DNA from: Nostocales cyanobacterium LEGE 11386 | Lineage (GTDB): Bacteria > Cyanobacteriota > Cyanobacteriia > Cyanobacteriales > Nostocaceae | Length of the DNA: 64,000 bases | Direction: 5' to 3' | Assembly (NCBI GenBank): GCA_015207155.1 | Contig: JADEXK010000002.1 | Location: forward strand, 124,001 to 188,000 | Part shown: one piece after another, positions 19,822-28,675 of the stretch | Layout of the letters: every line of letters begins with the position of its first letter | Position numbering within the stretch: position 1 is the stretch's first letter | Program-made: the position numbers and the translations under genes | Notes under the pieces: generated by a model | Database searches by the model: none | Seen by the model: only the letters and a program-made list of their open reading frames with translations | Told to the model about the DNA's origin: nothing

Positions 19822-22800
19822 TTATAAATTAGCCACCCTTGATTTGTGAAATCTTTGCTGGATACGACTCTTAGCATCTTGTAGTTGCTTTTTTAATTTC
19901 ACAGTTTGCTGCTGTGATACATTGCTTTGTTTAGCTTGATCGCAATATTTAGCTAAAGACTGAATTGTGGGATATTTAAACAAATCCACTAATGATATAT
20001 ATTCTACGTAATCTGGCAAAATTATTGTGAGTTTATTGAAAATCTTTATAATTAATAATGAGTTGCCACCAATTTCAAAAAAATTATGATTTACTCCCAC
20101 ATTTTCTAAGTTCAAAACTGCTTGCCAAACAGTGGCAATTCTTTGCTCGATATCAGTTTGGGGAGCTACATAATCCTCTTCCGCGTTGAGCAGTAAATTC
20201 TCAGGTTGCGGCAGACTGCGGCGGTCTACTTTACCATTGGCTGATAGGGGCAAAGTATCCAGAATTATAAAAACAGACGGTACCATATATTCTGGTAATT
20301 GCTCACGCATCAAATGGGACAATTCGTTAGCGGGAATTATGTTGTGTAGAACCACATAAGCGATCAATCGGCGATCGCTCGGTGCTTCCCCGACGACGGT
20401 GACTACAGCCGCGCGCACAGCAGGGTTTTGCACCAATACAGCTTCAATTTCACCAAGTTCAATTCGGTAGCCACCTATCTTGACTTGGGAATCTTCTCGA
20501 CCTAAAAATTCAATAGTGCCATCGGGTAGGTAACGACCTAAATCCCCTGTTCTGTACAATCTCTCACCTGTACTAGGATGAGTCAAAAAATTTGTTGCTG
20601 TTTTTTCATCTTGTTGCCAGTAACCACGAGCCAGTCCCACGCCGCCAATGTAAAGTTGTCCGGGAACCCACACAGGACAAGGTTCTAGTATGGCATTAAG
20701 AACATGAAAACTCTGGTTAATCATCGGATAACCATAGGGAATACTTTTCCAAGTGGGATCAACTGCATTTATAGGATAAAGAATCGACCAGATAGAAGCT
20801 TCGGTGGCACCACCTAAGCTAATGACTTGAATATCTGGGCTGAAAGTTTGAATTTGAGTAGGTAAGGAAAGGGGTAGCCAATCTCCACTTAGCAGGACTA
20901 GTCGGAGATGCGCTAAGACTTCAGGGTGATTAATGGCATAATCTACCATCATCTGCATCAGGGCGGGTACTGAGTTCCACAGGGTAATTTGGTGCTGCTG
21001 GCATAATTGTGCCCAGTGAGTTGGTTCGCGATCGCGAGCAGCTTGAGGGATAACAATGGTTCCCCCAGCCGCCAAGGTGCCGAAGATATCGTAAACAGAT
21101 AAATCAAAGCTCAGGGATGAAAGTGCCAATACTCGATCCGTGGCATTTACACCAAAGCGCTGGTTGATGTCAAGAATAGTATTGACTACGCCACGATGAT
21201 TAATCATGACTCCTTTGGGAAAACCTGTAGAACCAGAGGTATAGATTAAGTAGGCTAAGTCATCTAAGGTTTGAATTGGTTCTAGCGGCTGTTGAGGTTC
21301 ATTAGCTAGATCTTCAATACACAGTTGGATGATATTTGTCGGTAAGTCTAATACTTCCCGTAGCCAAGACTGGGTGATAATTATTTGAGTTCCGCTATTC
21401 TCTAATAAATATTCCCGTCGCTCTCGCGGCAATTGAGGATCAATAGGAACGTAAGCAGACCCAGATATTAAAATCCCCAGGACGGCGATAATTTGCTCCC
21501 ACCCCTTTTCCATGACTACCGCCACTAGCTGATTAGGCTGAACTCCCAAGCGTCGCAGTCGATGGCCTAATTGATTGGCTTTTTGGGATAATTCCCGGTA
21601 AGAGAGGGTACGTTGGGGTGCAATCACGGCAGGTATCTCTGCTCGCATTGGTATTTGTGTTGTAAATAGAGTGTGCAGCAGTTCGTCCGCAACGTTGGTG
21701 TTTGTAGCGTTGACGGCATCTCGTTGCGCTAATTGAATGGGAGAAATCAATTGTCGAGTTGTTTCCACCCATGCCGTTTCTGTAGTAAATAGTTGTTGGA
21801 GAAAGCGACAATATGCTTCAAACATATCTGCAATCAAACCAGCAGGAAACAGTTCTTCGACTACATCCCAATTAAAAGTTAATACCCCTTTTTCTTCCCA
21901 AACTTGAACATCTATCCATACTTGGGATGCTTGGCTGATGCCATAAACTAATTCGCCAAAATGACTGAAAGTTAAGGTCTTCTGACTAAGTTTACTTAAG
22001 CCCAGGGTACTGGTGAAGACAATTGGCATGGCTATAGGATATATACCTTGCTGACGAGCTAATTCCCGTGTGACTTTCACTCCACTAAAGTAGCGGTGTT
22101 CTAAATCTTGCCACAGTTGTTGCTGGAGGCGGAGGGCGCGGTTAGTAAAAGTGTCTGGTGGGGAATTATCGATTGCTAATAAAGTTGCAGAAGTAAAATC
22201 TCCTAAAATATCCTGAATTTGGGGATGGAGAGGCAGGCGATTAAATAAGGCAATATTCAAGGTAAATTGGGAATGTTTGCTCCAAAGAGTTAATATTTCG
22301 GCAAAAGCCGCCAACAAAACCCCAGAGGAAGTTAAACCAATGCGAGCCGCTTTTTGTTGTAATTTTTGCCAATCATCTGGATGCAGATGACTTTGATAAC
22401 GCTGGCATCGGGGCTGTTTGAGTTCTTGGGGGTTTTTCGCTAAGGGTAAGTCTGGGGGTGGAGGTAAGTGATCTAAACGACTGTACCAATAATCTTGCGA
22501 TCGCTGATATATTGATGACTGTTGTAGGCGTTGTTCTGCCAAAACATAATCGCGGAAAGACAGTTCTAAAGGAGGTAATGCCACACCAGGATTTTGGTAC
22601 AGTTGAAACCACTCTTCAAATAAGCGAAACAGACTCCAAGCATCAAAAACTAACAAATCATAGCTCACATGCAATCGGACACGCTTTTGATCTAAAAGGG
22701 TGGCACTAAATTCAAACAAAGGCCACTGATGGGCTGGTAAGACTTGATGGGAAAGGCGGTCGCGTATGGTTGCTAGTTCTTGGTTAATTGTTTCTTCATC

Positions 22801-23292
22801 TTTGCCTTTGAGATCCACAATCGGCATTTGATAGAGAGGAACCCTGTCCAAAATCTGCTGCTGACCTTCTGGCAGAACTATAGCCCGCAGCATCTCATGG
22901 CGTTCAATTAATTGTTGTAGTCCCCAGTTCAATCGTTCTAGATTCAGGTCATACCCTTCAATTTCGTAGTAACCATGATTAGATAAATTACCAAGTTCTA
23001 ATACTCCACTACGTCCCACCCAAAAGGCATGTTGCATATCTGTCAAGGGGAACGGTTGGTGACGTTCTTGAGGACAGGGAGTGATGGTTGGCAATTCAGC
23101 TAGATTTATACCTGTATCGAGTTCGCGCAGCAACAATAGAATTTGTGCTTTATGTTCAGTCAGAGATTTCTGTAGTTCTGGTGTTAAAGTTCCCTTGGCA
23201 GCACGGATATGTAATTGTTGAGAATTATTTTTGTCTACACATAGTTTTACACCACACTCAGACAGTTTTACTAGCAGTTCGTGCAAATTCAT
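19822..23292 (-). CDS. NRPS module: TubC dock - Cy - A(Cys) - PCP
   Basis: This protein of about 1156 residues is probably the first elongation module, attaching and cyclising cysteine onto the aryl starter. It has TubC docking (1-58, HELLVKLSECGVKL), Cy (DLLVFDAWS near 217), A (YTSGSTGFPKG near 686; pocket residues FDLSVYD, WNSVP, LLSGDW, ASIWS, cysteine-type) and PCP (FFEIGGNSLLI near 1075). No oxidase or MT is present, so the ring should remain a thiazoline. The ATG at 23292 is chosen because AGGA lies about 10 nt upstream; the in-frame TTG two codons earlier has no such site. It is the only complete NRPS here without a tailoring domain. Confidence 0.92.
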   Translation of the reverse strand: MNLHELLVKLSECGVKLCVDKNNSQQLHIRAAKGTLTPELQKSLTEHKAQILLLLRELDTGINLAELPTITPCPQERHQPFPLTDMQHAFWVGRSGVLELGNLSNHGYYEIEGYDLNLERLNWGLQQLIERHEMLRAIVLPEGQQQILDRVPLYQMPIVDLKGKDEETINQELATIRDRLSHQVLPAHQWPLFEFSATLLDQKRVRLHVSYDLLVFDAWSLFRLFEEWFQLYQNPGVALPPLELSFRDYVLAEQRLQQSSIYQRSQDYWYSRLDHLPPPPDLPLAKNPQELKQPRCQRYQSHLHPDDWQKLQQKAARIGLTSSGVLLAAFAEILTLWSKHSQFTLNIALFNRLPLHPQIQDILGDFTSATLLAIDNSPPDTFTNRALRLQQQLWQDLEHRYFSGVKVTRELARQQGIYPIAMPIVFTSTLGLSKLSQKTLTFSHFGELVYGISQASQVWIDVQVWEEKGVLTFNWDVVEELFPAGLIADMFEAYCRFLQQLFTTETAWVETTRQLISPIQLAQRDAVNATNTNVADELLHTLFTTQIPMRAEIPAVIAPQRTLSYRELSQKANQLGHRLRRLGVQPNQLVAVVMEKGWEQIIAVLGILISGSAYVPIDPQLPRERREYLLENSGTQIIITQSWLREVLDLPTNIIQLCIEDLANEPQQPLEPIQTLDDLAYLIYTSGSTGFPKGVMINHRGVVNTILDINQRFGVNATDRVLALSSLSFDLSVYDIFGTLAAGGTIVIPQAARDREPTHWAQLCQQHQITLWNSVPALMQMMVDYAINHPEVLAHLRLVLLSGDWLPLSLPTQIQTFSPDIQVISLGGATEASIWSILYPINAVDPTWKSIPYGYPMINQSFHVLNAILEPCPVWVPGQLYIGGVGLARGYWQQDEKTATNFLTHPSTGERLYRTGDLGRYLPDGTIEFLGREDSQVKIGGYRIELGEIEAVLVQNPAVRAAVVTVVGEAPSDRRLIAYVVLHNIIPANELSHLMREQLPEYMVPSVFIILDTLPLSANGKVDRRSLPQPENLLLNAEEDYVAPQTDIEQRIATVWQAVLNLENVGVNHNFFEIGGNSLLIIKIFNKLTIILPDYVEYISLVDLFKYPTIQSLAKYCDQAKQSNVSQQQTVKLKKQLQDAKSRIQQRFHKSRVANL

Positions 23293-23310
23293 AATCAATT
23301 TTCCTGCTGC

Positions 23311-24984
23311 CTATACTTTAATACCCAGACGTACTGCATCGATAAAATTTTTGAATTTAAAATCAAATGGTCTGTCCTCTTTTTTTAATAATAATTTGAC
23401 CCAAAACGCATAGGCAAGAAAGCTAAAGTTAAATCGTGGTGAGTTAAAAACATCCATAAAGCGAGTATCAGGGTTTACCAGTCCACAAGACCTAAATAAC
23501 CAATTAGTAGAATTAATTAATGATTGAATATTCGCTGCGGCTGCGTCAGCAGAAATTAAGCCTTGCTCGACTTTGGCAATTTCTGCCATCGCCTTGTATA
23601 CGTAGCTTTTACCCCATCCTTCAGTCATGGGATTTATATCATTTAAGTAATCAATTTCAGCAAATTGTAAAATATTTTTTTCTTGATATCCATCCTTATC
23701 TACTATCAAAAATCCTAACAATTGTGACCAAATGATTTTTGCTACACTCATTGTATGTTGCAGTAACCACACCCGTAGCCAGATATTCATCAGATGAAAA
23801 TTACTGAAAGCTATATATGTATGATGAGCGATATGATCATAATAATCAAATATCTTTTGTTGCAGCTTTGCCAGTGCCGTAAATTGTTGACTAGAAAAGT
23901 CATTGTTAGCAATTGCTTTGAGAATTAAAGCAGCTAATGGACTAATAGTAGTGAAAGTTTGTATTAATCCCACAGAAAAAATTGGATCAATGAATCCCGT
24001 AGCATGAGGAAGGATGTAAAATCTTTCCCCCGTACATGAATGAGATGAATATTGCATCCGACCTGTTGAGACCCAATCACGCACGGGTTGCGCGTCTTCA
24101 AACTGAGCAGCAACACTAGGAAATTTGGCAATTAAATCTTGGAATTCTTGTTCAGGAGATTTACCATTTTTGGGAAAGCGTCTTATATCAAGATTAAGTC
24201 CGACACTACAGATAGGATTGGTAGAATTTTCATGATTATTGAAGGGAATTATCCACATCCACCCTCCATCGAAGACATGATGAACAGTTCCTTGATACCA
24301 AGGTAGAATATTTTCTTGATTACTGATACCTGATAAACAATCATCTATATTTTTAACACCAACCATGTGAGTAAAAATACTTCTAGAATGGCATGTGCAG
24401 CGAGTGGGATTTTCTCGGAGTTGAAATTTCTCGGCAAGCATTGATTTATAGCCACTAGCATCTACTAAATAATTAGCAGTGTATTTTTCACCAGTTTTAA
24501 TTGTAACTTCAACGCCTTCTTGATAGATATTGATTGTATCAATAATAGTTTGAGATAATAAGTTTGCTCCGTATTTAATTGCCACATTAGCAAAGTAGTT
24601 ATCTATATCTTGACGAAATAAATGGCTACTATGGGTCACTCCCCAAAGAATCCTTTCTTGGGCTGACTGTTCTTGATTTTCGTGATGGTACAAAAAACCA
24701 AAAGCTCGTTTATATCCACAAGATGTAGTAATATTTTGATTAATCTTAGGAAATGAACTTAGATAATCAAGTTCGGGAATTGAATATTGATGACTAAGAA
24801 CTGACAGCAGTGACTCTGTATGAGAAGTCATTGCTTCGCCAATTGCAAATCTAGGATGAGTGCTTTTATCAAGCATTAAAACTCGAGCTTGATGTTTAGC
24901 TAAAATGGTTGCTAAGATTGAGCCACTGATTCCAGAGCCTAGTATAATTACGTCAAATTCTTGAGAAGAGTCTTGTATGATCAT
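23311..24984 (-). CDS. FAD-dependent halogenase-like flavoprotein
   Basis: This 557-residue flavoprotein has an N-terminal Rossmann motif (VIILGSGISGS) and GEAMTSHTESLL at the position of the halogenase GxS/GE segment. It also has GWMWIIPF near 242, matching the WxWxIP signature of flavin-dependent halogenases, and DPIFSVG in the FAD-contact region near 325. A lysine in CGYKRAFGFLYH could be the catalytic Lys. The C-terminal half is long and Trp/Phe-rich. Its position between the KASIII-ACP gene and the first NRPS suggests that it acts on the aryl starter or an early carrier-bound intermediate. A monooxygenase role cannot be excluded from motifs alone. A separate flavin reductase is not seen nearby. 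Confidence 0.75.
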   Translation of the reverse strand: MIIQDSSQEFDVIILGSGISGSILATILAKHQARVLMLDKSTHPRFAIGEAMTSHTESLLSVLSHQYSIPELDYLSSFPKINQNITTSCGYKRAFGFLYHHENQEQSAQERILWGVTHSSHLFRQDIDNYFANVAIKYGANLLSQTIIDTINIYQEGVEVTIKTGEKYTANYLVDASGYKSMLAEKFQLRENPTRCTCHSRSIFTHMVGVKNIDDCLSGISNQENILPWYQGTVHHVFDGGWMWIIPFNNHENSTNPICSVGLNLDIRRFPKNGKSPEQEFQDLIAKFPSVAAQFEDAQPVRDWVSTGRMQYSSHSCTGERFYILPHATGFIDPIFSVGLIQTFTTISPLAALILKAIANNDFSSQQFTALAKLQQKIFDYYDHIAHHTYIAFSNFHLMNIWLRVWLLQHTMSVAKIIWSQLLGFLIVDKDGYQEKNILQFAEIDYLNDINPMTEGWGKSYVYKAMAEIAKVEQGLISADAAAANIQSLINSTNWLFRSCGLVNPDTRFMDVFNSPRFNFSFLAYAFWVKLLLKKEDRPFDFKFKNFIDAVRLGIKV

Positions 24985-25060
24985 TAATGTTTTGGGTGTT
25001 ATTTTATATTGGTGTCTATAGAATCAAATTCTCCCCAATCAGCCATACTAAAAAACAGGA

Positions 25061-26587
25061 TTATAGGATAATTTCTTCTAGATCGTCTTGTTTTTCTAGA
25101 GATAAAGATTCTGTTGAATTTAGTTCTAATAATGCTAATTTTCCCAGCAAAAATTGAGCTATTTGTGTGACACTGCTGGATTGAAAAAATTGAGCTATTG
25201 ATACTTGTAGCTGTAAATCAGTCTCAATTCTGTTTTTTAGCTCCAAAGCAATTAATGAATCAACTAAGTAAACAAAGGATTCTTGAGTGTTGAGTTGCAT
25301 GATGGGTCGTTTGAGTAAATCACTGAGTATGTCAATCAGATAAGTTTCTAGTATTTGCTGACGCTGATTAGGTAGAGTTTCCCAGAATTTTTCTCTGGAG
25401 AGATGATAGTGATTAGTTGTGTAACCTTCTTTTGCTGAGATAGAGCCTGTTACTGGTAATGGATAGTGGCTTTCTTGTTGCTGAGTGGTGCTGATGGGAG
25501 GAGCAGGAGGTAGTCCTAGCGCCACATCACCCCAGCGCATTACAGTAGCTGCGGCAGTAGCTGCGGCACCATTTGTATAAACGAGAACTAAGTCATGTTC
25601 ACGAATTTTGCCTGTTTGTGCAGCGTGGTACAAATTGGCTATAGGAAGAACTGGCCCTATGTTTGCATAACAAGGGTAAAGATTAATTGTGCGCTGTGGG
25701 TCAATACCTAATGCCCGTGTACAGAGGCTAGCATACCAGGCCGTAGGTGTATTAAAAGCAAAAAAGTCTATTTCCTCCAGGGTGACACCTGCACTAGCAA
25801 TAGCACCTTGGCAGCAAGTACGGACAAAATCTACAGCTGTTTCGGCGAGCATACTTGCCTTGTCACCTGTTCGAGTGCAGATTTGTGGCTGGTTAACAGC
25901 ATTTGTCGTTATTTCGTATAAGTAAGCACCACAAGTTGCCCTAGTTTCAATTATTTTACTGCCGAGAATTCCCTGATTTGGTTGAAGTACATCGACTAAA
26001 AAAGCTCCAGCACCGTCACCCATTGACAATGAAAGGCTATCTTTTTCGTTAACAGTGCGAGATCCAATGTGAGAAACCACTACCAAGACGTTACTGTATG
26101 CTCCCGTTTGTATGAGTGCATGGGCATTCTGTAGAGCTATCAAGGCACTGGAGCAAGTTGATTCTAAATTCCATGCAGGACAACGTAGTTGTAATTTTTG
26201 GGCGAGGTAAGCTGCATTGCCAATCCCGATGTATTCGGGGAAGAGCGAAGCGACAATTATCAGTTCGACTTCATCAGTACAAAGGTTTGCTGCGGCGAGA
26301 GCATCTTTAGCGGCGCGGTATTCTAATGTCAGCGATGACTCTTCTCGTCCAACTACCCGCCGTTCAACGTTCCCCCGGAAAGGGTCTGATAAATATGGTT
26401 TTACTTCCATCGACCAGATGTCAACTCCATGAGTCTCAATGGAGACGTTAACAGATTCAGGGACTCTTGCTGTTCTAGTTTTGACCTGGGCAAATAAGTC
26501 GGGGTACTTGTTTTGCCAGTACTCGTTTGTACGTATGTTATTGGGAAAGCTAACTGCAAGTGAGCGAATACCAACTGGAAGATTCAT
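25061..26587 (-). CDS. KASIII (FabH-like) domain fused to a C-terminal ACP
   Basis: This 508-residue protein has a thiolase-fold KASIII domain (1-345) and a carrier domain (about 405-485). The active-site Cys is in ESTCSSALIAL near 144, and the FabH Asn region is kept as YANIGPVLPIA near 310. The usual catalytic His (VPHQAN in FabH) is replaced by AFNTPTAWY near 280, so a Cys-His-Asn triad is not apparent. The carrier domain has the phosphopantetheine serine in LVDSLIALELKNRIE near 441. Lack of the His would fit an acyl transferase of the CerJ/ChlB3 kind rather than a decarboxylating condensing enzyme. A plausible role is shuttling the aryl starter from the free ArCP to its own ACP or to the first NRPS; this is inference. 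Confidence 0.82.
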   Translation of the reverse strand: MNLPVGIRSLAVSFPNNIRTNEYWQNKYPDLFAQVKTRTARVPESVNVSIETHGVDIWSMEVKPYLSDPFRGNVERRVVGREESSLTLEYRAAKDALAAANLCTDEVELIIVASLFPEYIGIGNAAYLAQKLQLRCPAWNLESTCSSALIALQNAHALIQTGAYSNVLVVVSHIGSRTVNEKDSLSLSMGDGAGAFLVDVLQPNQGILGSKIIETRATCGAYLYEITTNAVNQPQICTRTGDKASMLAETAVDFVRTCCQGAIASAGVTLEEIDFFAFNTPTAWYASLCTRALGIDPQRTINLYPCYANIGPVLPIANLYHAAQTGKIREHDLVLVYTNGAAATAAATVMRWGDVALGLPPAPPISTTQQQESHYPLPVTGSISAKEGYTTNHYHLSREKFWETLPNQRQQILETYLIDILSDLLKRPIMQLNTQESFVYLVDSLIALELKNRIETDLQLQVSIAQFFQSSSVTQIAQFLLGKLALLELNSTESLSLEKQDDLEEIIL

Positions 26588-26728
26588 GAAGAAAACAAGT
26601 TAATTTTTATGCAATGGAACTCAAAAAAAATGCCGTAATCATAAATTCTCTAAAATCAAGCAACAGAGATAAACCCAGAAACCTAGATGACATCTAAATT
26701 TTTAATGACAAATTGGTATGAGTTATTG

Positions 26729-27118
26729 TCAACAAGTTCCATAGCCTGTGTGTGCGATCGCAGATGCTACTGCGTAGGTTTGGACATGACTTATACTTAC
26801 TAGCCAGTTTTTTAATCCCAGCTGTACTGCAATTTGCTGACATTTACCAAACAGCAATACTATTGGTTGACCTGTTGACAGCCGTAGGATTTCTATATCT
26901 AACCAGTTACTAGGCGAGCAAGATTTTATACCTAAAATCTTGAGTGCTGCTTTCTTGGCTGCAAACCTACCTGCGATGTACTGAATATAGTTACCACTAA
27001 GTTCAGACATCCGCCACTCATTAGCAGTCAAGTATTGATTTTCCCACTTTTTGTTAACTGGTTCTATCAGTTGTTGGATATGGCTATTGACAACGATAGT
27101 AATTTCATGTCTAAACAT
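26729..27118 (-). CDS. AcpS-like protein with lost metal-binding residues
   Basis: This 129-residue protein has the second half of a holo-ACP synthase fold (YIAGRFAAKKAALKILG, then LDIEILRLSTGQP and VSISHVQTYAVASAIA). Two family hallmarks are missing. The N-terminal GIDI Asp is replaced (the segment reads ITIVVNSHIQQL), and the Mg-ligand Glu of RFAAKEA is Lys (RFAAKKAA). A second AcpS-type gene at 30183 retains both. It may therefore be a degenerate or regulatory paralogue rather than an active phosphopantetheinyl transferase. It lies 24 bp downstream of the salicylate synthase in the same transcription unit. Confidence 0.7.
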   Translation of the reverse strand: MFRHEITIVVNSHIQQLIEPVNKKWENQYLTANEWRMSELSGNYIQYIAGRFAAKKAALKILGIKSCSPSNWLDIEILRLSTGQPIVLLFGKCQQIAVQLGLKNWLVSISHVQTYAVASAIAHTGYGTC

Positions 27119-27142
27119 ATAAATTCCTCAACTCAAATCGAT

Positions 27143-28465
27143 TCAGGACTTCAAAACTAGATTGGTCAACATAGTGTTCATCTTGTTGACCGACTCCATA
27201 TACTCTGTTTCTGGAACTGATTCTGCAACTATACCTGCTCCAGCATTTAAGTATATATTGGTACCATATTGATAAACTGAGCGAATAGCGATCGCTAAGT
27301 CTGCGGTACCATTGCTATCTACCCAACCAATAGCACCGGCATAAATTCCTCTTGGTTCATCTTCAAGACGCTCAATCCATTCCAAGGCTTTTTCTTTATC
27401 AATCCCAGAAACAGTAATCCCTGGAAACAATACTTTTAAAGCATCCCACAAGGTGTTCCCTGGTTTAATCTGACCGCTCACACGAGATGATAAGTGCTGT
27501 ACACATCGGTACTTCTTGACTTCCATAAAATTAAACACCTGAATGCTTCCAGGTAAACAAAGTGAGGCCATCTCTGTTTGTGCTAACCAAACAGATAAAG
27601 AGTGTTCTTTAACCTCTTTAGCATCTGTGAATAGTTCATCATTCAGGCGTAAATCTTGTTCTGGATTCTCACCACGGGGTCGAGTTCCAGCTAAAGGATT
27701 AGTTACAACTGACCCATCTCTACATACTTGCATGAGAATTTCCGGACTAAAACCAACTGCTTGCACATCCTTAATATTCAAACAATAAGAACGTGCTGAA
27801 TTATTAATTTGGCTACCGACGACATAAGTACCTAACACGTCTAAATCACCAGTTATTTTTAGAGAACGAGCAATAATGGCTTTATTCAACTCAGATTTTT
27901 GAATTGCCTTAATTAAAGTTGCAATACGATTCTGATATATTTCTCGATCTGCATCATTAACCTCTATGGAAACTGGTAAATAATTTGGTAGTTGACTATC
28001 AATAGATAATACTTTTTGGATACGGTCTAATGATTTGATACTTCTAAGATAAATTCCCTCCTCTGTTAAACGCAACTCAGTTTCTGGAATGAAGAAATAT
28101 AACAATGGTTGTTGAATTGCTTTGGAGTATGAAGAGTAGAAGCGAACTATATCAAAGCCAATATAGCCATAGGCTGTCCAATTTCTAATTGGTAAATAAC
28201 TTAGTAATTTGTCTACTTGTTTGAAGGGATCAGTAACTAACTCAGAGTATATGTCATTGACATATTTCATTGATATCGCATCTTGGCTGACTGATATCTT
28301 GGCTAATTCATTACCAGCGATTCGTACCTCATTTTCGCCTGCATACATCATATATTGGGAAAACATCCCAGATTGTAGAAGATTCTGCAATACAACGATA
28401 GGATTTCTTTTCCCTGGTATGAATATTTCTTGATATTTAATGATATTTTTTAAGGCTATGACCAT
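27143..28465 (-). CDS. Salicylate synthase (MbtI/Irp9-type chorismate-utilising enzyme)
   Basis: This 440-residue enzyme would convert chorismate, through isochorismate, to salicylate plus pyruvate. Motifs of the chorismate-binding fold are NPLAGTRPRGENPEQD (about 257-272), TDAKEVKEHSLSV (about 276-288), VQHLSSRVSG (near 323), ALKVLFPGITVSGI and EPRGIYAGAIG (near 371). The VQHLSSRV stretch and the overall length (434-450 in Irp9/MbtI) favour salicylate synthase over anthranilate synthase or MenF-type isochorismate synthase. No separate pyruvate lyase (PchB-like) gene is visible, which agrees with a bifunctional enzyme. It sits between the aryl ligase and the AcpS-like gene, so it supplies the starter acid. 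Confidence 0.88.
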   Translation of the reverse strand: MVIALKNIIKYQEIFIPGKRNPIVVLQNLLQSGMFSQYMMYAGENEVRIAGNELAKISVSQDAISMKYVNDIYSELVTDPFKQVDKLLSYLPIRNWTAYGYIGFDIVRFYSSYSKAIQQPLLYFFIPETELRLTEEGIYLRSIKSLDRIQKVLSIDSQLPNYLPVSIEVNDADREIYQNRIATLIKAIQKSELNKAIIARSLKITGDLDVLGTYVVGSQINNSARSYCLNIKDVQAVGFSPEILMQVCRDGSVVTNPLAGTRPRGENPEQDLRLNDELFTDAKEVKEHSLSVWLAQTEMASLCLPGSIQVFNFMEVKKYRCVQHLSSRVSGQIKPGNTLWDALKVLFPGITVSGIDKEKALEWIERLEDEPRGIYAGAIGWVDSNGTADLAIAIRSVYQYGTNIYLNAGAGIVAESVPETEYMESVNKMNTMLTNLVLKS

Positions 28466-28517
28466 TGTTTTTGCTCTAATTAAGTAAGTGGGTGTAAATA
28501 AACGTAACTATACTTTT

Positions 28518-28577
28518 GTCATTGCGAGGAGGTACGACGTTCACGTAGCGTGTCGTTTTGCGACTCAGCAATCGCAA
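28518..28577. repeat. Short imperfect palindromic intergenic repeat
   Basis: The 210 bp between the aryl ligase and the salicylate synthase contain this 60 bp element. It begins GTCATTGCGAGG, ends with a complementary CAATCGCAA arm and has a CGTAGCG/ACGAC core. It is of the small dispersed palindromic type common between genes in Nostocales. The rest of the gap is AT-rich with no ORF seen. Confidence 0.55.
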
Positions 28578-28675
28578 GGGTTTTGTCATTTTTATATTCT
28601 GTTACATACTTTGTTTTATTCGTGCCTACCTACTTAATCTTTTCAAAGGTTGGTGTAAGCTGCTGTAATTGATTT

